DNA of 64,000 nt, taken from Marinobacter sp. LV10R510-11A. GTDB taxonomy: Bacteria; Pseudomonadota; Gammaproteobacteria; Pseudomonadales; Oleiphilaceae. Below the pieces are notes generated by a model, which made no database searches, was not told where the DNA came from, and saw nothing but the letters and a program-made list of their open reading frames with translations. Shown one piece after another: positions 35,774 to 44,416 of this stretch. Position numbers and translations under genes: made by a program. Positions within the stretch are counted from its first letter, which is position 1; each line of letters opens with the position of its first letter. Where the stretch lies: contig NZ_LT907980.1 of the NCBI RefSeq assembly GCF_900215155.1, forward strand, positions 2,046,001 to 2,110,000, in the 5' to 3' direction.

Positions 35774-36997
35774 TTAGAATTGTTGTTTAGCCATCCACGG
35801 GATGATGCGGTCGAAGGCTGCGTCAAGGTTCTCACAGGTGGTTGAGAAACTGATGCGAACAGCGTTGGTACAGCCTTCACCAAACGCATCCCCCGGTACC
35901 AAACACACCCCAGTTTCTTTGAGCAGGCGCAGCGCCAAATCTGACCCGTCAACGTGGCGCGGCAGATCCGGGAACGCAAAAAAGGCCCCGCCCGGCTTGT
36001 ACCCGGTCATGTAAGGAGTCTGATCGATCAGCTCCACCACTTTATCTCGGCGTTCCTTATAGATAGCCAGCATGTCCCTCACGCACTGTTGATCACCCGT
36101 TAGTGCCGCTACCCCCGCAAACTGAGAAGGCGTATTAGCCACCGAGGTGGTGAACATGTGGTAGCGCCGCAGAGATTTGATCGCCGCCTGACTGGCAATT
36201 ACCCAGCCTATACGTAGCCCCGCCATGCTGTATGTTTTCGAAAAACTACTGATGCACATGATGTTGTCGAGGTCCATGGAACAGTTCAGCACACTGGCGA
36301 AATCATCGTCATCAAAAATCAGGTGGTCATACACCTCGTCGGCATAAACCTGTATGCCCCGGTACGCGCATTCTTCCAAAATGGTTTCCACAGTACTGCG
36401 AGGATAAACCGCTCCGGTCGGATTATTCGGGTTATTGAGTATCAGGGCAAAGGTGCGTGGCCCCATGGCTCGGATCACCTCATCGGGATCAAGCTGGTGA
36501 TCGTTTTCTGCTTTGGTCGGCACAAATTTGACCTCCCCCCCATTCATGCGAATTAAAGGCGCATACAACAGGAAAGATGGATCTGTCACAATAAACTGTC
36601 GGCCCGGTGCGGCCGTCGCTGAGATGGCAAGGTACATGGCCTCCGTAGCACCGCTGGTAACCAGGATGTTATCTCTGGTGAGCTTGCGGTTGTACCGTTT
36701 GCCGTAGTAGTCCCTCAGCGCTACCAGCAGCTCAGGCAGCCCGGCGTCCATGGTGTAACCGGTTTGCCCTGCCTTAAGAGCTTCAATGTAAGCGTCAATA
36801 ATATGCTTAGGCGTTGGCAGATCCGGCTGGCCGATAGAAAGATGGATAACATCTTTCATGGTGGCTGCCATATTCACCATACGCCGAATACCCGGCACCG
36901 GAACTGCCTGCATGGCAGGGTTCCAACTGGCCTTGGTTTTCCGGTACTTCACCTTCTTCGGTTTATCCTGGCCGGTATCTCTGTTGGCGTCTGCCAT
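35774..36997 (-). CDS. PLP-dependent class I/II aminotransferase
   Basis: A 407-residue aspartate-aminotransferase-fold enzyme. The PLP lysine lies in SSFSKTYSMAGLRIGW; NNPNNPTG, YADEVYDHL and the C-terminal substrate arginine in NAVRISFST are present. The first 25 residues are a lysine-rich extension not seen in compact aminotransferases. AGGAGG precedes the ATG. The closest roles are aromatic or branched amino-acid transamination, but specificity cannot be read. Confidence 0.88.
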   Translation of the reverse strand: MADANRDTGQDKPKKVKYRKTKASWNPAMQAVPVPGIRRMVNMAATMKDVIHLSIGQPDLPTPKHIIDAYIEALKAGQTGYTMDAGLPELLVALRDYYGKRYNRKLTRDNILVTSGATEAMYLAISATAAPGRQFIVTDPSFLLYAPLIRMNGGEVKFVPTKAENDHQLDPDEVIRAMGPRTFALILNNPNNPTGAVYPRSTVETILEECAYRGIQVYADEVYDHLIFDDDDFASVLNCSMDLDNIMCISSFSKTYSMAGLRIGWVIASQAAIKSLRRYHMFTTSVANTPSQFAGVAALTGDQQCVRDMLAIYKERRDKVVELIDQTPYMTGYKPGGAFFAFPDLPRHVDGSDLALRLLKETGVCLVPGDAFGEGCTNAVRISFSTTCENLDAAFDRIIPWMAKQQF

Positions 36998-37275
36998 AAC
37001 AACCTCCTACAACGGGAACTGGGGCAAAACACAACTACCAATGCAGGTTAGTCAGTAAAATCAGCGCATACAAGGGACCGCCTGAAATACTCTTTCCGGC
37101 GCGCCATTTATGCCGTTTTAATAGGCGCCGACCGGGGATAAGTCGCAACTGAATCCGGCTGAGGTTGACCCAATGGCATCTGCCTACCAGACTGTCACGG
37201 GGGCCTTGCAGCGGGTATGTAGGGCCTTACACAAACCACTCACGATAACTAGCCAGCTAACCCGGCGGAGGTTCA
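36998..37275. other. intergenic region between divergent aminotransferase and dehydrogenase genes
   Basis: This 278-bp region separates two divergent start codons and should hold both promoters. I see no convincing gene, hairpin or consensus promoter. A 39-codon frame starting at 37173 has GAGG upstream, but it runs into the dehydrogenase start and has no coding character. Confidence 0.5.
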
Positions 37276-38259
37276 ATGTCTCAGCACGATAAGCCTGTTG
37301 TAACGGTTCTCACCGCACCCGGCGAGCAGGAGCCACCGGGAATAGACTCACTCCGGGCCCACGCCGAAGTGCGCTTTGCAAGTGACGAGGCGACCCTTCG
37401 CAGTACTCTGCCGGGTACCGATGTGATGATGGTAACGGATTTCCGTACCGAAGCATTGGAGGCTGCCTGGGGCTGCGCGGACAAACTAAAATGGATACAC
37501 GCAACCAGTGCAGGGGTGGACGCGCTAATGTTCCCTGCTCTTACAAACGGCAATGTTGTAGTGACGAACGCCAGGGGCATATTCGACCGAACCATCGCCG
37601 AATACGTGCTGTGCACCATTTTGATGTTTGCGAAAGATTTCCCGGGCTCTATCCGTTTGCAAATGAAGCATCAGTGGAAGCACAGGGATACGGAACGCGC
37701 AGAGGGTAAGCAGGTACTGGTGGTTGGCGCAGGCTCGATCGGTCGCCAGATTGGCCGTTTGGTTGGGGCTGCCGGCTTGAAGCCTCACGGTATTGCCCGA
37801 ACAGCTCGCAAGGAAGATCCTGATTTTGTTGCGGTACATGGCAACGATGATCTTTATGAGCAGCTGGGCCATGCCGATTACGTGGTGATCGCCGCACCAC
37901 TGACGCCACAAACAGAAGGCCTGTTTGACGAGAAGGCATTTAAAGCCATGAAAAACACGGCGCGCCTGATCAACATTGGGCGTGGGCCGATTGTTAAAAC
38001 CAACGATCTAATTGCTGCACTGAAGAGCGGTGAGATTGCAGGCGCTGGGCTTGATGTGTTCGAGGAGGAGCCGTTACCGGAAGATCACCCTTTGTGGGAC
38101 ATGGAAAACGTCACCATGACGGCACACATGGCCGGTGACTTTGTCGGCTGGAAGCGCGCGCTTACTGATCAGTTTCTTGAGAATTTTGACCGATGGCACA
38201 ACGGCGAAGAGCTGTTTAATCTGGTCAACAAAGAGTTGGGTTACGCTGGGAGCAAGTAG
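37276..38259 (+). CDS. D-2-hydroxyacid dehydrogenase
   Basis: A 327-residue NAD-dependent D-2-hydroxyacid dehydrogenase (glyoxylate/hydroxypyruvate reductase branch). The cofactor motif is VGAGSIGRQIG, the catalytic Arg is in INIGRGPIV, the Glu in VFEEEPL and the His in TAHMAGD. GGAGG lies 4 nt before the ATG. It probably reduces short 2-oxo acids. The element inserted immediately downstream splits its terminator. Confidence 0.9.
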   Translation: MSQHDKPVVTVLTAPGEQEPPGIDSLRAHAEVRFASDEATLRSTLPGTDVMMVTDFRTEALEAAWGCADKLKWIHATSAGVDALMFPALTNGNVVVTNARGIFDRTIAEYVLCTILMFAKDFPGSIRLQMKHQWKHRDTERAEGKQVLVVGAGSIGRQIGRLVGAAGLKPHGIARTARKEDPDFVAVHGNDDLYEQLGHADYVVIAAPLTPQTEGLFDEKAFKAMKNTARLINIGRGPIVKTNDLIAALKSGEIAGAGLDVFEEEPLPEDHPLWDMENVTMTAHMAGDFVGWKRALTDQFLENFDRWHNGEELFNLVNKELGYAGSK

Positions 38260-38270
38260 TCGGGCATAAA

Positions 38271-38289
38271 AAAACGGGAACCCGCGGGT
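38271..38289 (+). terminator. left half of a palindromic terminator, split by the insertion
   Basis: The A-tract and CGGGAACCCGCGGG here and the TTCCCG plus six T at 41448-41459 once formed one perfect 32-bp palindrome. It lay between the convergent dehydrogenase and response-regulator genes and would have terminated both. The insertion at 38290-41439 separates the two arms by 3.2 kb. Confidence 0.8.
38281..38289. repeat. 9-bp target duplication, left copy
   Basis: CCCGCGGGT, identical to 41440-41448. It defines the boundary of the outer element; an 8-bp reading (CCCGCGGG) is possible if the final T is counted in the element. Confidence 0.85.
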
Positions 38290-38336
38290 CAAGCCATTTA
38301 CCTTAAGTGTGGCTGAGGTTACTGACAAAACCGCTA

Positions 38337-38363
38337 GAAGCGCCTATACTACTGTATATACAG
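38337..38363. repeat. left half of a palindrome split by the inner IS
   Basis: GAAGCGCCTATACT (38337-38350) pairs with AGTATAGGCGCTTC (39421-39434). Between them, before insertion, lay the 12-bp palindrome CTGTATATACAG. A T5 follows the right arm and the transposase ATG begins directly after it. Confidence 0.8.
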
Positions 38364-39410
38364 GGCTATGTTGGCATCTGCTGTTGGTTTGTACTTATCG
38401 CAGCACGAAGCCACGCCTCCTCTGAAGCCGGCGCATTTTCGAACAGCCGTCGCCATGCCAGATAGTTCGGCAAATACGCTGTCCCCACACCATGAAAGCG
38501 GGCGATCCAGCCCTTCAATCGGCTTATATAACTGTTGACGTTTTGAATGTGGTATTCCCTGCCGATCACTCGTTGATTATCGAGTGCGATCAGTCGATGG
38601 TGGGCAATGCCATGGTCGCTGGAGAAGGTTTTATACCAGCTGTGGCCGTCTGAACATAAAATAGAATCACGATTGATAATCGGTGCCAGAAAAGCATGGA
38701 TCGTTGATTTGTTCAGCGCCGGATCCACCAGGTCGCTGACATGACCGTTGCGGTCTCGCGCAATAACCACCGGAATTTTATCCGCTTTTTTCTTCTTATT
38801 ACTTTCTCCGCCACGTTTTCTGGGGCTGCGATGAGTGAGGTTGCGCTTGCCCTTGCAAGACTCAGCAAAGAACGTTTCATCCACTTCGATAATGCCGGAA
38901 AGGGCATTAGCGTTGGCTTTTGCGCTGGTGCTCAGAAAACGGTGACGCCATCGGAAAGCCGTCTTCAAATCAATGCCTACTCGGGCTGCTGAAACCCGCA
39001 GGGTTAGGCTGTCCCGCATGCATCGCAAGTAATCAAACCATTTATGACGGTGATGCAGCTTGGCCAGCGATGTTCCCGTAACGGCATTGAAGGTTTTGTG
39101 ACAGCCCAGGTTCTGGCACTGATACCGCTGCAAGCCACCAGAGCGCCCCCATTTTACAAGGTGCTTATCGCCACAGTGAGGACATAGACGATGGAGGCTG
39201 GCGGTTTCGAGCAGCGTGTGGGCCTGAGCATTAATTTGCCCAAGGAGCTGATTGGCAAGGTGTTGTTTGAGATCAACTGGGAGGTGGGCCAAGGTCTTTT
39301 CAATGGCGTTGATGTCGGCTTGTTTCATAATTTGCTCCAAAGAGGAACCGGATATACAGTAATATATACAGTGTCACCGGAGCAAACCAACAGGTGATGC
39401 CAACATAGCC
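38364..39410 (-). mobile_element. IS1595-family insertion sequence nested in the outer element
   Basis: A 1047-bp IS. Ends GGCTATGTTGGCATC at 38364 and its inverse at 39410 extend to 28-bp inverted repeats with two mismatches. The flanking 8-bp ATATACAG is duplicated (38356-38363 and 39411-39418). One transposase, transcribed leftward, fills it. Duplication length and transposase type agree with IS1595. Confidence 0.92.
38366..39328 (-). CDS. IS1595-family (ISXO2-like) transposase
   Basis: A 320-residue transposase. An N-terminal zinc ribbon (CPHCGDKHLVKWG and CQNLGCHKTF) precedes the ISXO2-like DDE domain. Catalytic candidates are D in EVDETFFAES, D in LCSDGHSWY, and the N and K of NVNSYISRLKGW, the DDNK type of the IS1595 family. 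The start at ATG 39328 has GGAG at 6 nt. The stop codon lies inside the left inverted repeat. The gene is complete and likely active. Confidence 0.92.
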   Translation of the reverse strand: MKQADINAIEKTLAHLPVDLKQHLANQLLGQINAQAHTLLETASLHRLCPHCGDKHLVKWGRSGGLQRYQCQNLGCHKTFNAVTGTSLAKLHHRHKWFDYLRCMRDSLTLRVSAARVGIDLKTAFRWRHRFLSTSAKANANALSGIIEVDETFFAESCKGKRNLTHRSPRKRGGESNKKKKADKIPVVIARDRNGHVSDLVDPALNKSTIHAFLAPIINRDSILCSDGHSWYKTFSSDHGIAHHRLIALDNQRVIGREYHIQNVNSYISRLKGWIARFHGVGTAYLPNYLAWRRLFENAPASEEAWLRAAISTNQQQMPT

Positions 39411-39439
39411 ATATACAGACAGTATAGGCGCTTCTTTTT

Positions 39440-41269
39440 ATGGGAAAGAAATCTTTCCAGAATAAACCGCCCCGCATTCCCTTCCCGTTCGAAGGTATTC
39501 AAGTCAATGGATGTCGAAATCCGACGTGTGAGAATTTTTTAACGCTTAGTCCGATCAAAAATATTGATGGATGTGAAGGGGGTATTCCTGAAGCCTTCCA
39601 GAGAGGCGGCGGATCCTATCGTCTATCTGGAAGGGGTAAAGCCAAGGCATCTCTGATTTGTGAGATTTGCTCCAAGAAAAAAGCTCTGGGTGAAGATGTT
39701 AATGCTGTATCAACCGCTCTAAAGAGTAATCAGGCTGTCCACGAAGAGCTTAGTAGGATATCGAGCCACCTAGATCCAAAATCAATTATCTGCCCAAACT
39801 CAAAATGCTCAAGCAATATGGATAAAAAGCCTATTTCCGTCAAAAAGAATGGCAAAACGACTAGCGGAAACCAAAGGTATATTTGCCTTCACTGTCGGAA
39901 GAGTTTTTGTGGTAAACCGAAGGCTCGCAAGCACTCCAAGCCTCATTTAAACAGGTTACTATTCAAGCTCCTGGTCAACAAACAACCGATCAACCGTATT
40001 GCTGATGTTTTGGATATTTCAGAAAAAACGGTTTACGACAAAATCAGATTTATTCATCGCCAGTGTTTATCGTTTGTTTCTGAGCGAGAGAGAAGACTTG
40101 AGAGCAGAGTTTTTGAGCGATTTTATCTTTCAACAGACCGTCAAGTTCTGATGACCAACTGGACTCAACGAGGTGACAAAAGGAATTGCGACCTCTACGG
40201 AATTGCCACGGCATGCTTGAACTCAGGCTACGTTTTCGCTTTCAACTTTAATTACGATGGCTCTGTGGACTCCAGTTTGGCAGAGCGGGACTCAGTTGAT
40301 AGTGGTGATCACGAAAGACCAAAACACCACCGAAAACACGCTAGAGTCTGGTTGAGCGAGGAGTTCAATGACGCTGTAAAGAATCGCTTACCTAGAGAGA
40401 AGTTACCATATGCCGGAAATCTTAGAGATGAAATTCAGATCAGAGCTCTGATCGAAAAAAGCTCTAATGTTCCCGATTCGTCGGAGAACATCGATCAAAC
40501 AAAAAGTCTTCCTAATCGCGGTGCCTTGGTTCATAACGAATACACCATGCTGGCTCACTTCTTTTTACTGAAACGGTTTTTCAGGAGCACAGGGAAAACT
40601 CGCTTCTTTCTGGATCTGGATAGCGGGATGAAGACGGCCTATATTTCTGCGTTTCGTGAGGAAATTGGAGAAGGCCGATCCGATGGGTTCTTAGTTAGGG
40701 CTTCGAAAAATAAAACAAATGATGAGAAAGAAAAGCTGGTAGCAAATTTCAAACGCATGGTTTCCAAAATGTCAGGAACCCCAGTCAAACAGCTGACCTT
40801 CAAAATCCTAATGGATGTAACTAACGGAATTATCGCGGAGCGTTTAAAGAAACCCATTAAGGTTCCGAACTCGCCTGAGTTTTGGATTGAGCATCCATGG
40901 GTGTCCAAGGCAGAGCCGGAGAAAATGGTGGCTGCGGTGACGAATGTGTCTAGGTACGACATTCTGCACCAGGCCAACCTCTACCGCATGGTGACCCTAG
41001 CTCCAGTAGATCGCTTTTTTATGAATATCCGCAGGATGTCTATGTACTTTGAAAGGCCATTCCAGTCAGGCACCGGGATGGGGCGTATCTGGCACGGATA
41101 CTCTGCATATAACCCTGAGATGTACACCATAGTGGGTGACATATTCAGGATTCATTACAACTACTGCACAAGATCAAAGAAAAAGGACACACCCGCCATG
41201 AAACTGGGGCTTGCAAAAGCCCCAGTCACTGTCGAGAAAATCATTTATTACAATCGATATGCTGGATAG
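39440..41269 (+). CDS. large putative transposase of unrecognised family
   Basis: A 609-residue protein. The N-terminal third has several cysteine pairs (C25/C30, C74/C77, C118/C123, C149/C152 and C157), as in zinc ribbons. An HTH follows at about 184-205 (INRIADVLDISEKTVYDKI). Candidate DDE catalytic residues are Asp233 (LSTDRQ), Asp394 (FLDLDSGM) and Glu538 (SMYFERP). The ATG lies directly after a T5 run with no ribosome binding site, so the true start may be internal. It is bracketed by 28-bp inverted repeats, hence transposase. Function is inferred, not recognised. Confidence 0.7.
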   Translation: MGKKSFQNKPPRIPFPFEGIQVNGCRNPTCENFLTLSPIKNIDGCEGGIPEAFQRGGGSYRLSGRGKAKASLICEICSKKKALGEDVNAVSTALKSNQAVHEELSRISSHLDPKSIICPNSKCSSNMDKKPISVKKNGKTTSGNQRYICLHCRKSFCGKPKARKHSKPHLNRLLFKLLVNKQPINRIADVLDISEKTVYDKIRFIHRQCLSFVSERERRLESRVFERFYLSTDRQVLMTNWTQRGDKRNCDLYGIATACLNSGYVFAFNFNYDGSVDSSLAERDSVDSGDHERPKHHRKHARVWLSEEFNDAVKNRLPREKLPYAGNLRDEIQIRALIEKSSNVPDSSENIDQTKSLPNRGALVHNEYTMLAHFFLLKRFFRSTGKTRFFLDLDSGMKTAYISAFREEIGEGRSDGFLVRASKNKTNDEKEKLVANFKRMVSKMSGTPVKQLTFKILMDVTNGIIAERLKKPIKVPNSPEFWIEHPWVSKAEPEKMVAAVTNVSRYDILHQANLYRMVTLAPVDRFFMNIRRMSMYFERPFQSGTGMGRIWHGYSAYNPEMYTIVGDIFRIHYNYCTRSKKKDTPAMKLGLAKAPVTVEKIIYYNRYAG

Positions 41270-41360
41270 AGTTGACCGGCTAATTCAAGCCAAAAGCTCA
41301 GGTTTTTTTCGTTGGGAAGCAGGGATGCCAAAACGTCTGCGTTCAGAAATTTTGAATGAA

Positions 41361-41397
41361 GAAAAGCCAGTGATTTTTGGTCACTGGCTTTTCTTAC
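41361..41397 (+). terminator. terminator of the 609-residue transposase gene
   Basis: Perfect 13-bp stem GAAAAGCCAGTGA (41361-41373) with TCACTGGCTTTTC (41381-41393), 7-nt loop. It lies inside the element, 15 nt before the right inverted repeat. Confidence 0.85.
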
Positions 41398-41439
41398 TTG
41401 GCTTGCCCAAGCTCAGCCACACTTAAGGTAAATGGCTTG

Positions 41440-41459
41440 CCCGCGGGTTCCCGTTTTTT
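41440..41459. terminator. right copy of target duplication and right half of split terminator
   Basis: CCCGCGGGT (41440-41448) repeats the left flank; TTCCCG and six T follow. Together with 38271-38289 it restores a perfect 32-bp palindrome. The response-regulator gene ends 24 nt to the right and now lacks this hairpin on its 3' side. Confidence 0.8.
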
Positions 41460-41482
41460 ATTCAGCCCAGAAAAGCTGGAAA

Positions 41483-42148
41483 TCAGCTCCCCGACAACGA
41501 TTGCTTCGTGGGGTCAATCTCCATCTGCTGTATCGCAATCACCGCTTGGGTTCGGTTACGAACGCCAAGCTTGCGGAACACAGCGGTGATGTGCGCCTTG
41601 ATGGTGGCTTCGGACACATCCAGATCGTAAGCAATCTGCTTGTTCAGGAGCCCTTCCGCCAACATACCCAACACGCGGAACTGCTGTGGTGTGAGTGATG
41701 CCAGCTTCTCGGAGAAGTCGGTGGTATCTGAATGCATTCGTTCAAGCTTGTCTGCCACACCTTCCGGCAGCCAGACATCGCCTTCAAGAATCCTACGAAT
41801 TGCCCCCGTTATGGTAGGCAGTGGCGCCGACTTTGGAATAAAGCCAGACGCCCCGTAGTCAATCGAGCGCCGCATTACCTGCAACTCTTCAGACCCTGAC
41901 ACAACCACCACTGGCAACCCAGGATACTGTCCACGCATGAACACCAACCCAGAAAAACCATGGGCACCCGGCATATTGAGATCGAGCAGAACCAGGTCTG
42001 CATCCGGGTGCGAAGCTACCGACGCCTGAAGTGCCTTGATGCTGTCAACTTCTACGATGTCCGCATCAGGCACCGCTTGATTGACCGCCTGTTTCAGGGC
42101 GGCCCGAAACAGCGGATGGTCATCAGCGACGATAATTGTTTGTGTCAT
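41483..42148 (-). CDS. LuxR-type response regulator, CrbR/ErdR-like
   Basis: A 221-residue response regulator. The receiver domain has Asp56 (VLLDLNMP) as phosphorylation site, and the C-terminal LuxR HTH contains LNKQIAYDLDVSEATIKAHI. It follows acs on the same strand with a 40-nt gap. In Vibrio and Pseudomonas the CrbS/CrbR (MxtR/ErdR) pair activates acetyl-CoA synthetase genes. This gene is probably that regulator; the sensor kinase is not in the window. GAGGAAT precedes the ATG. Confidence 0.85.
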   Translation of the reverse strand: MTQTIIVADDHPLFRAALKQAVNQAVPDADIVEVDSIKALQASVASHPDADLVLLDLNMPGAHGFSGLVFMRGQYPGLPVVVVSGSEELQVMRRSIDYGASGFIPKSAPLPTITGAIRRILEGDVWLPEGVADKLERMHSDTTDFSEKLASLTPQQFRVLGMLAEGLLNKQIAYDLDVSEATIKAHITAVFRKLGVRNRTQAVIAIQQMEIDPTKQSLSGS

Positions 42149-42188
42149 TAAACCAATTCCTCACAGGTTTACGGCCTGCTTTCAGACC

Positions 42189-44138
42189 TTATTTGAACTC
42201 ACGACTGTCGATGAGTTCTTCCACGACACTGGGATCTGCAAGTGTCGACGTATCGCCCAACTGATCGTGCTCGTTAGCGGCAATCTTACGCAGAATCCGA
42301 CGCATAATCTTACCTGATCGTGTCTTCGGCAAGCCCGGAGCCCACTGAATGACATCCGGAGAGGCAATCGGGCCGATTTCCTTACGAACCCACTGAACCA
42401 GCTCTTTTTTCAGCTCATCAGAGGGCTCTATCCCCTGCATCAGGGTTACGTATACGTACAGGCCTTGGCCTTTGATTTCGTGGGGAAAGCCTACCACAGC
42501 CGCCTCGGCCACCTTATCGTGAGCCACTAGTGCACTTTCAACCTCAGCCGTACCCAAGCGGTGCCCAGACACGTTAAGCACGTCATCAACACGCCCTGTA
42601 ATCCAGTAATCACCGTCTTCGTCACGACGGGCACCGTCACCGGTAAAGTACATGCCTTTGTAAGCGCTAAAATAGGTCTGAATAAAGCGCTCATGATCAC
42701 CGTATATCGTGCGCATCTGCCCAGGCCAGCTGTCCAGAATAACAAGGTTACCATCGGACTTGCCTTCCAGCAGACTACCTTCGCTATCGACCAGCCCAGG
42801 CTTAATGCCGAAGAACGGCACGGTCGCGGAGCCGGGCTTCAGATCCACCGCACCAGGCAAAGGTGAAATCAGGATGCCACCGGTTTCTGTTTGCCACCAA
42901 GTATCCACAATCGGGCATTCGCTGTTACCAATCACACGGTGGTACCACTCCCAGGCTTCTGGGTTTATTGGCTCGCCCACAGAGCCCAGCAACTTCAGGC
43001 TTTTGCGGGTTGTACCATTCATGCAGGCTTCGCCCTCGGCCATCAGCGCTCGAATAGCGGTAGGCGCCGTATACAGGGTGTTCACCTGATGTTTGTCGAC
43101 AATCTGGCCCATGCGGGAGCTGTCGGGGTAATTTGGCACGCCCTCAAACAACAAAGTGGTTGCGCCGTTACACAGCGGGCCATACAAAATATAGCTGTGG
43201 CCAGTTACCCAGCCAAAGTCTGCCGTACACCAGTAGACATCACCGTCGTGATAATCAAATACATACTCATGGGTCATGGAAACATAAACCATGTACCCGC
43301 CCGTGGTATGCAGAACCCCTTTGGGGGCTCCGGTTGAACCCGAGGTGTACAGCATGAACAAGGGATCTTCTGCGCTCATTGGCTCTGGTGGGCAATCTGC
43401 AGAAGCAGTCGCCATCAGATCCTCGTATCGCTCATCGCGACCGTCGACCCAAGGCACGTCTTTATTCCCGGTGCGGCTGACAACGATCACCTTCTCTACG
43501 TTCGCGCCCGCTTCATTCTTAAGTGCCGCATTCACGTTCTTTTTCAGTGGCACCTTACGGCCGCCGCGAAGACCCTCATCAGAGGTAATGACGAAGCGAG
43601 ACTTGGCATTGGCAACCCGAGCGCCCAGCGCTTCTGGCGAGAAACCGCCGAACACAACAGAGTGAACCGCTCCAATACGGGTACACGCCAGCATGGCAAC
43701 CGCGGTTTCGACAATCATTGGCATGTAGATGGTGACCACATCACCCTTCTTCACGCCCAGATCTTTCAGTACGTTGGCAAACTTGCTGGTTTCTTCATGC
43801 AGTTCGCGGTAGGAAACGTGACGTGAATCGGAGGGATCATCCCCTTCAAAAATGATGGCCGTCTGGTCACCCCGAGTTTCCAAGTGACGATCAAGGCAGT
43901 TAGCAGACGCATTCAGCTGCCCGTCTTCATACCACTTGATAGAAACGTTGTTGTAGTCGAAGGTGGTGTTCTTAACCTTGGTGTAAGGCTTGATCCAGTC
44001 AAGGCGCTTACCGTGCTTGCCCCAGAAAGCATCTGGTTCATCGACCGACTGACGATACATTTCGTCATACTGTTCCCGGTTCAACAAGGCCCGTTTGGCC
44101 ACATCCGAACTTACCGGATAAAGGTGCTTATTAGTCAT
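42189..44138 (-). CDS. acs: acetyl-CoA synthetase
   Basis: A 649-residue AMP-forming acetyl-CoA synthetase (acetate + ATP + CoA to acetyl-CoA). Complete motifs: [11 protein letters not shown] for [13 protein letters not shown] for the acetate pocket, [18 protein letters not shown], and Lys610 in [10 protein letters not shown], the lysine acetylated in many Acs enzymes. GGGGGAG precedes the ATG. It lies upstream of the CrbR-like gene and probably shares a transcript. It is separated from the fatty acyl-CoA reductase by 278 bp. Confidence 0.97.
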   Translation of the reverse strand: MTNKHLYPVSSDVAKRALLNREQYDEMYRQSVDEPDAFWGKHGKRLDWIKPYTKVKNTTFDYNNVSIKWYEDGQLNASANCLDRHLETRGDQTAIIFEGDDPSDSRHVSYRELHEETSKFANVLKDLGVKKGDVVTIYMPMIVETAVAMLACTRIGAVHSVVFGGFSPEALGARVANAKSRFVITSDEGLRGGRKVPLKKNVNAALKNEAGANVEKVIVVSRTGNKDVPWVDGRDERYEDLMATASADCPPEPMSAEDPLFMLYTSGSTGAPKGVLHTTGGYMVYVSMTHEYVFDYHDGDVYWCTADFGWVTGHSYILYGPLCNGATTLLFEGVPNYPDSSRMGQIVDKHQVNTLYTAPTAIRALMAEGEACMNGTTRKSLKLLGSVGEPINPEAWEWYHRVIGNSECPIVDTWWQTETGGILISPLPGAVDLKPGSATVPFFGIKPGLVDSEGSLLEGKSDGNLVILDSWPGQMRTIYGDHERFIQTYFSAYKGMYFTGDGARRDEDGDYWITGRVDDVLNVSGHRLGTAEVESALVAHDKVAEAAVVGFPHEIKGQGLYVYVTLMQGIEPSDELKKELVQWVRKEIGPIASPDVIQWAPGLPKTRSGKIMRRILRKIAANEHDQLGDTSTLADPSVVEELIDSREFK

Positions 44139-44416
44139 TATGCTCCCCCTTGATCAGAGTCTATTGTCATTGTCTATTTTGTTAAATCAGAGCGGTAGGG
44201 CATGCACGCCCTGCGGACACATCGCAGTAGTTCAACATGTGTGCCACCACACAATGAATTAGACTAACGTCCTAACGCGACTGAACTTTTAACGCTAAAA
44301 GTTCAGTAACCTGCAAGAAATCAACGGTAATTTGCCGAGAGCGTGAGTTTCAAATAAAAGAATAGTTCGGTTTACCCAAGAGGTAAACCAGCCCCGCTAA
44401 ACGGGGCCAGGTGTAA
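44139..44416 (-). other. acs upstream region with fatty acyl-CoA reductase terminators
   Basis: The acs promoter should lie in 44139-44360. No clear sigma-70 box is visible. The right part holds the reductase's terminator hairpins. No gene is seen. Confidence 0.5.
44360..44407 (-). terminator. double hairpin after fatty acyl-CoA reductase
   Basis: Read leftward: GGGGC-type stem (GCCCCG 44391-44396, CGGGGC 44402-44407) and then GGTTTACC/GGTAAACC (44369-44376, 44382-44389), followed by a weak T-rich stretch. They begin 9 nt after the stop codon. Confidence 0.65.

Larger units (their letters stand above)
38290..41439. mobile_element. insertion sequence with 609-residue transposase, interrupted by a second IS
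   Basis: The ends are perfect 28-bp inverted repeats (38290-38317 and 41412-41439, beginning CAAGCCATTTACC). The 9-bp flank is duplicated. The element measures 3150 bp, or about 2095 bp after removing the inner IS and one copy of its duplication. Its only large gene is the transposase at 39440-41269, with a terminator near the right end. Base composition is visibly more AT-rich than the neighbours, indicating recent transfer. I do not recognise the family; the 9-bp duplication and zinc-finger plus HTH layout recall IS1. Confidence 0.85.

Noticed and set aside
37173..37292. A 39-codon frame with GAGG upstream before the hydroxyacid dehydrogenase.
   Set aside because: It overlaps the dehydrogenase start and the composition does not look coding.
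41259..41426. A frame of about 55 codons from ATG 41259, MLDRVDRLIQAKSSGFFRWE and beyond, after the large transposase.
   Set aside because: It overlaps the transposase stop, runs through the perfect terminator stem and into the inverted repeat, and has no ribosome binding site.
44221..44260. A sigma-54-like TGGCAC...TTGAA on the minus strand upstream of acs.
   Set aside because: The -12 part has TTGA instead of TTGC, and spacing alone is not enough to call a sigma-54 promoter.
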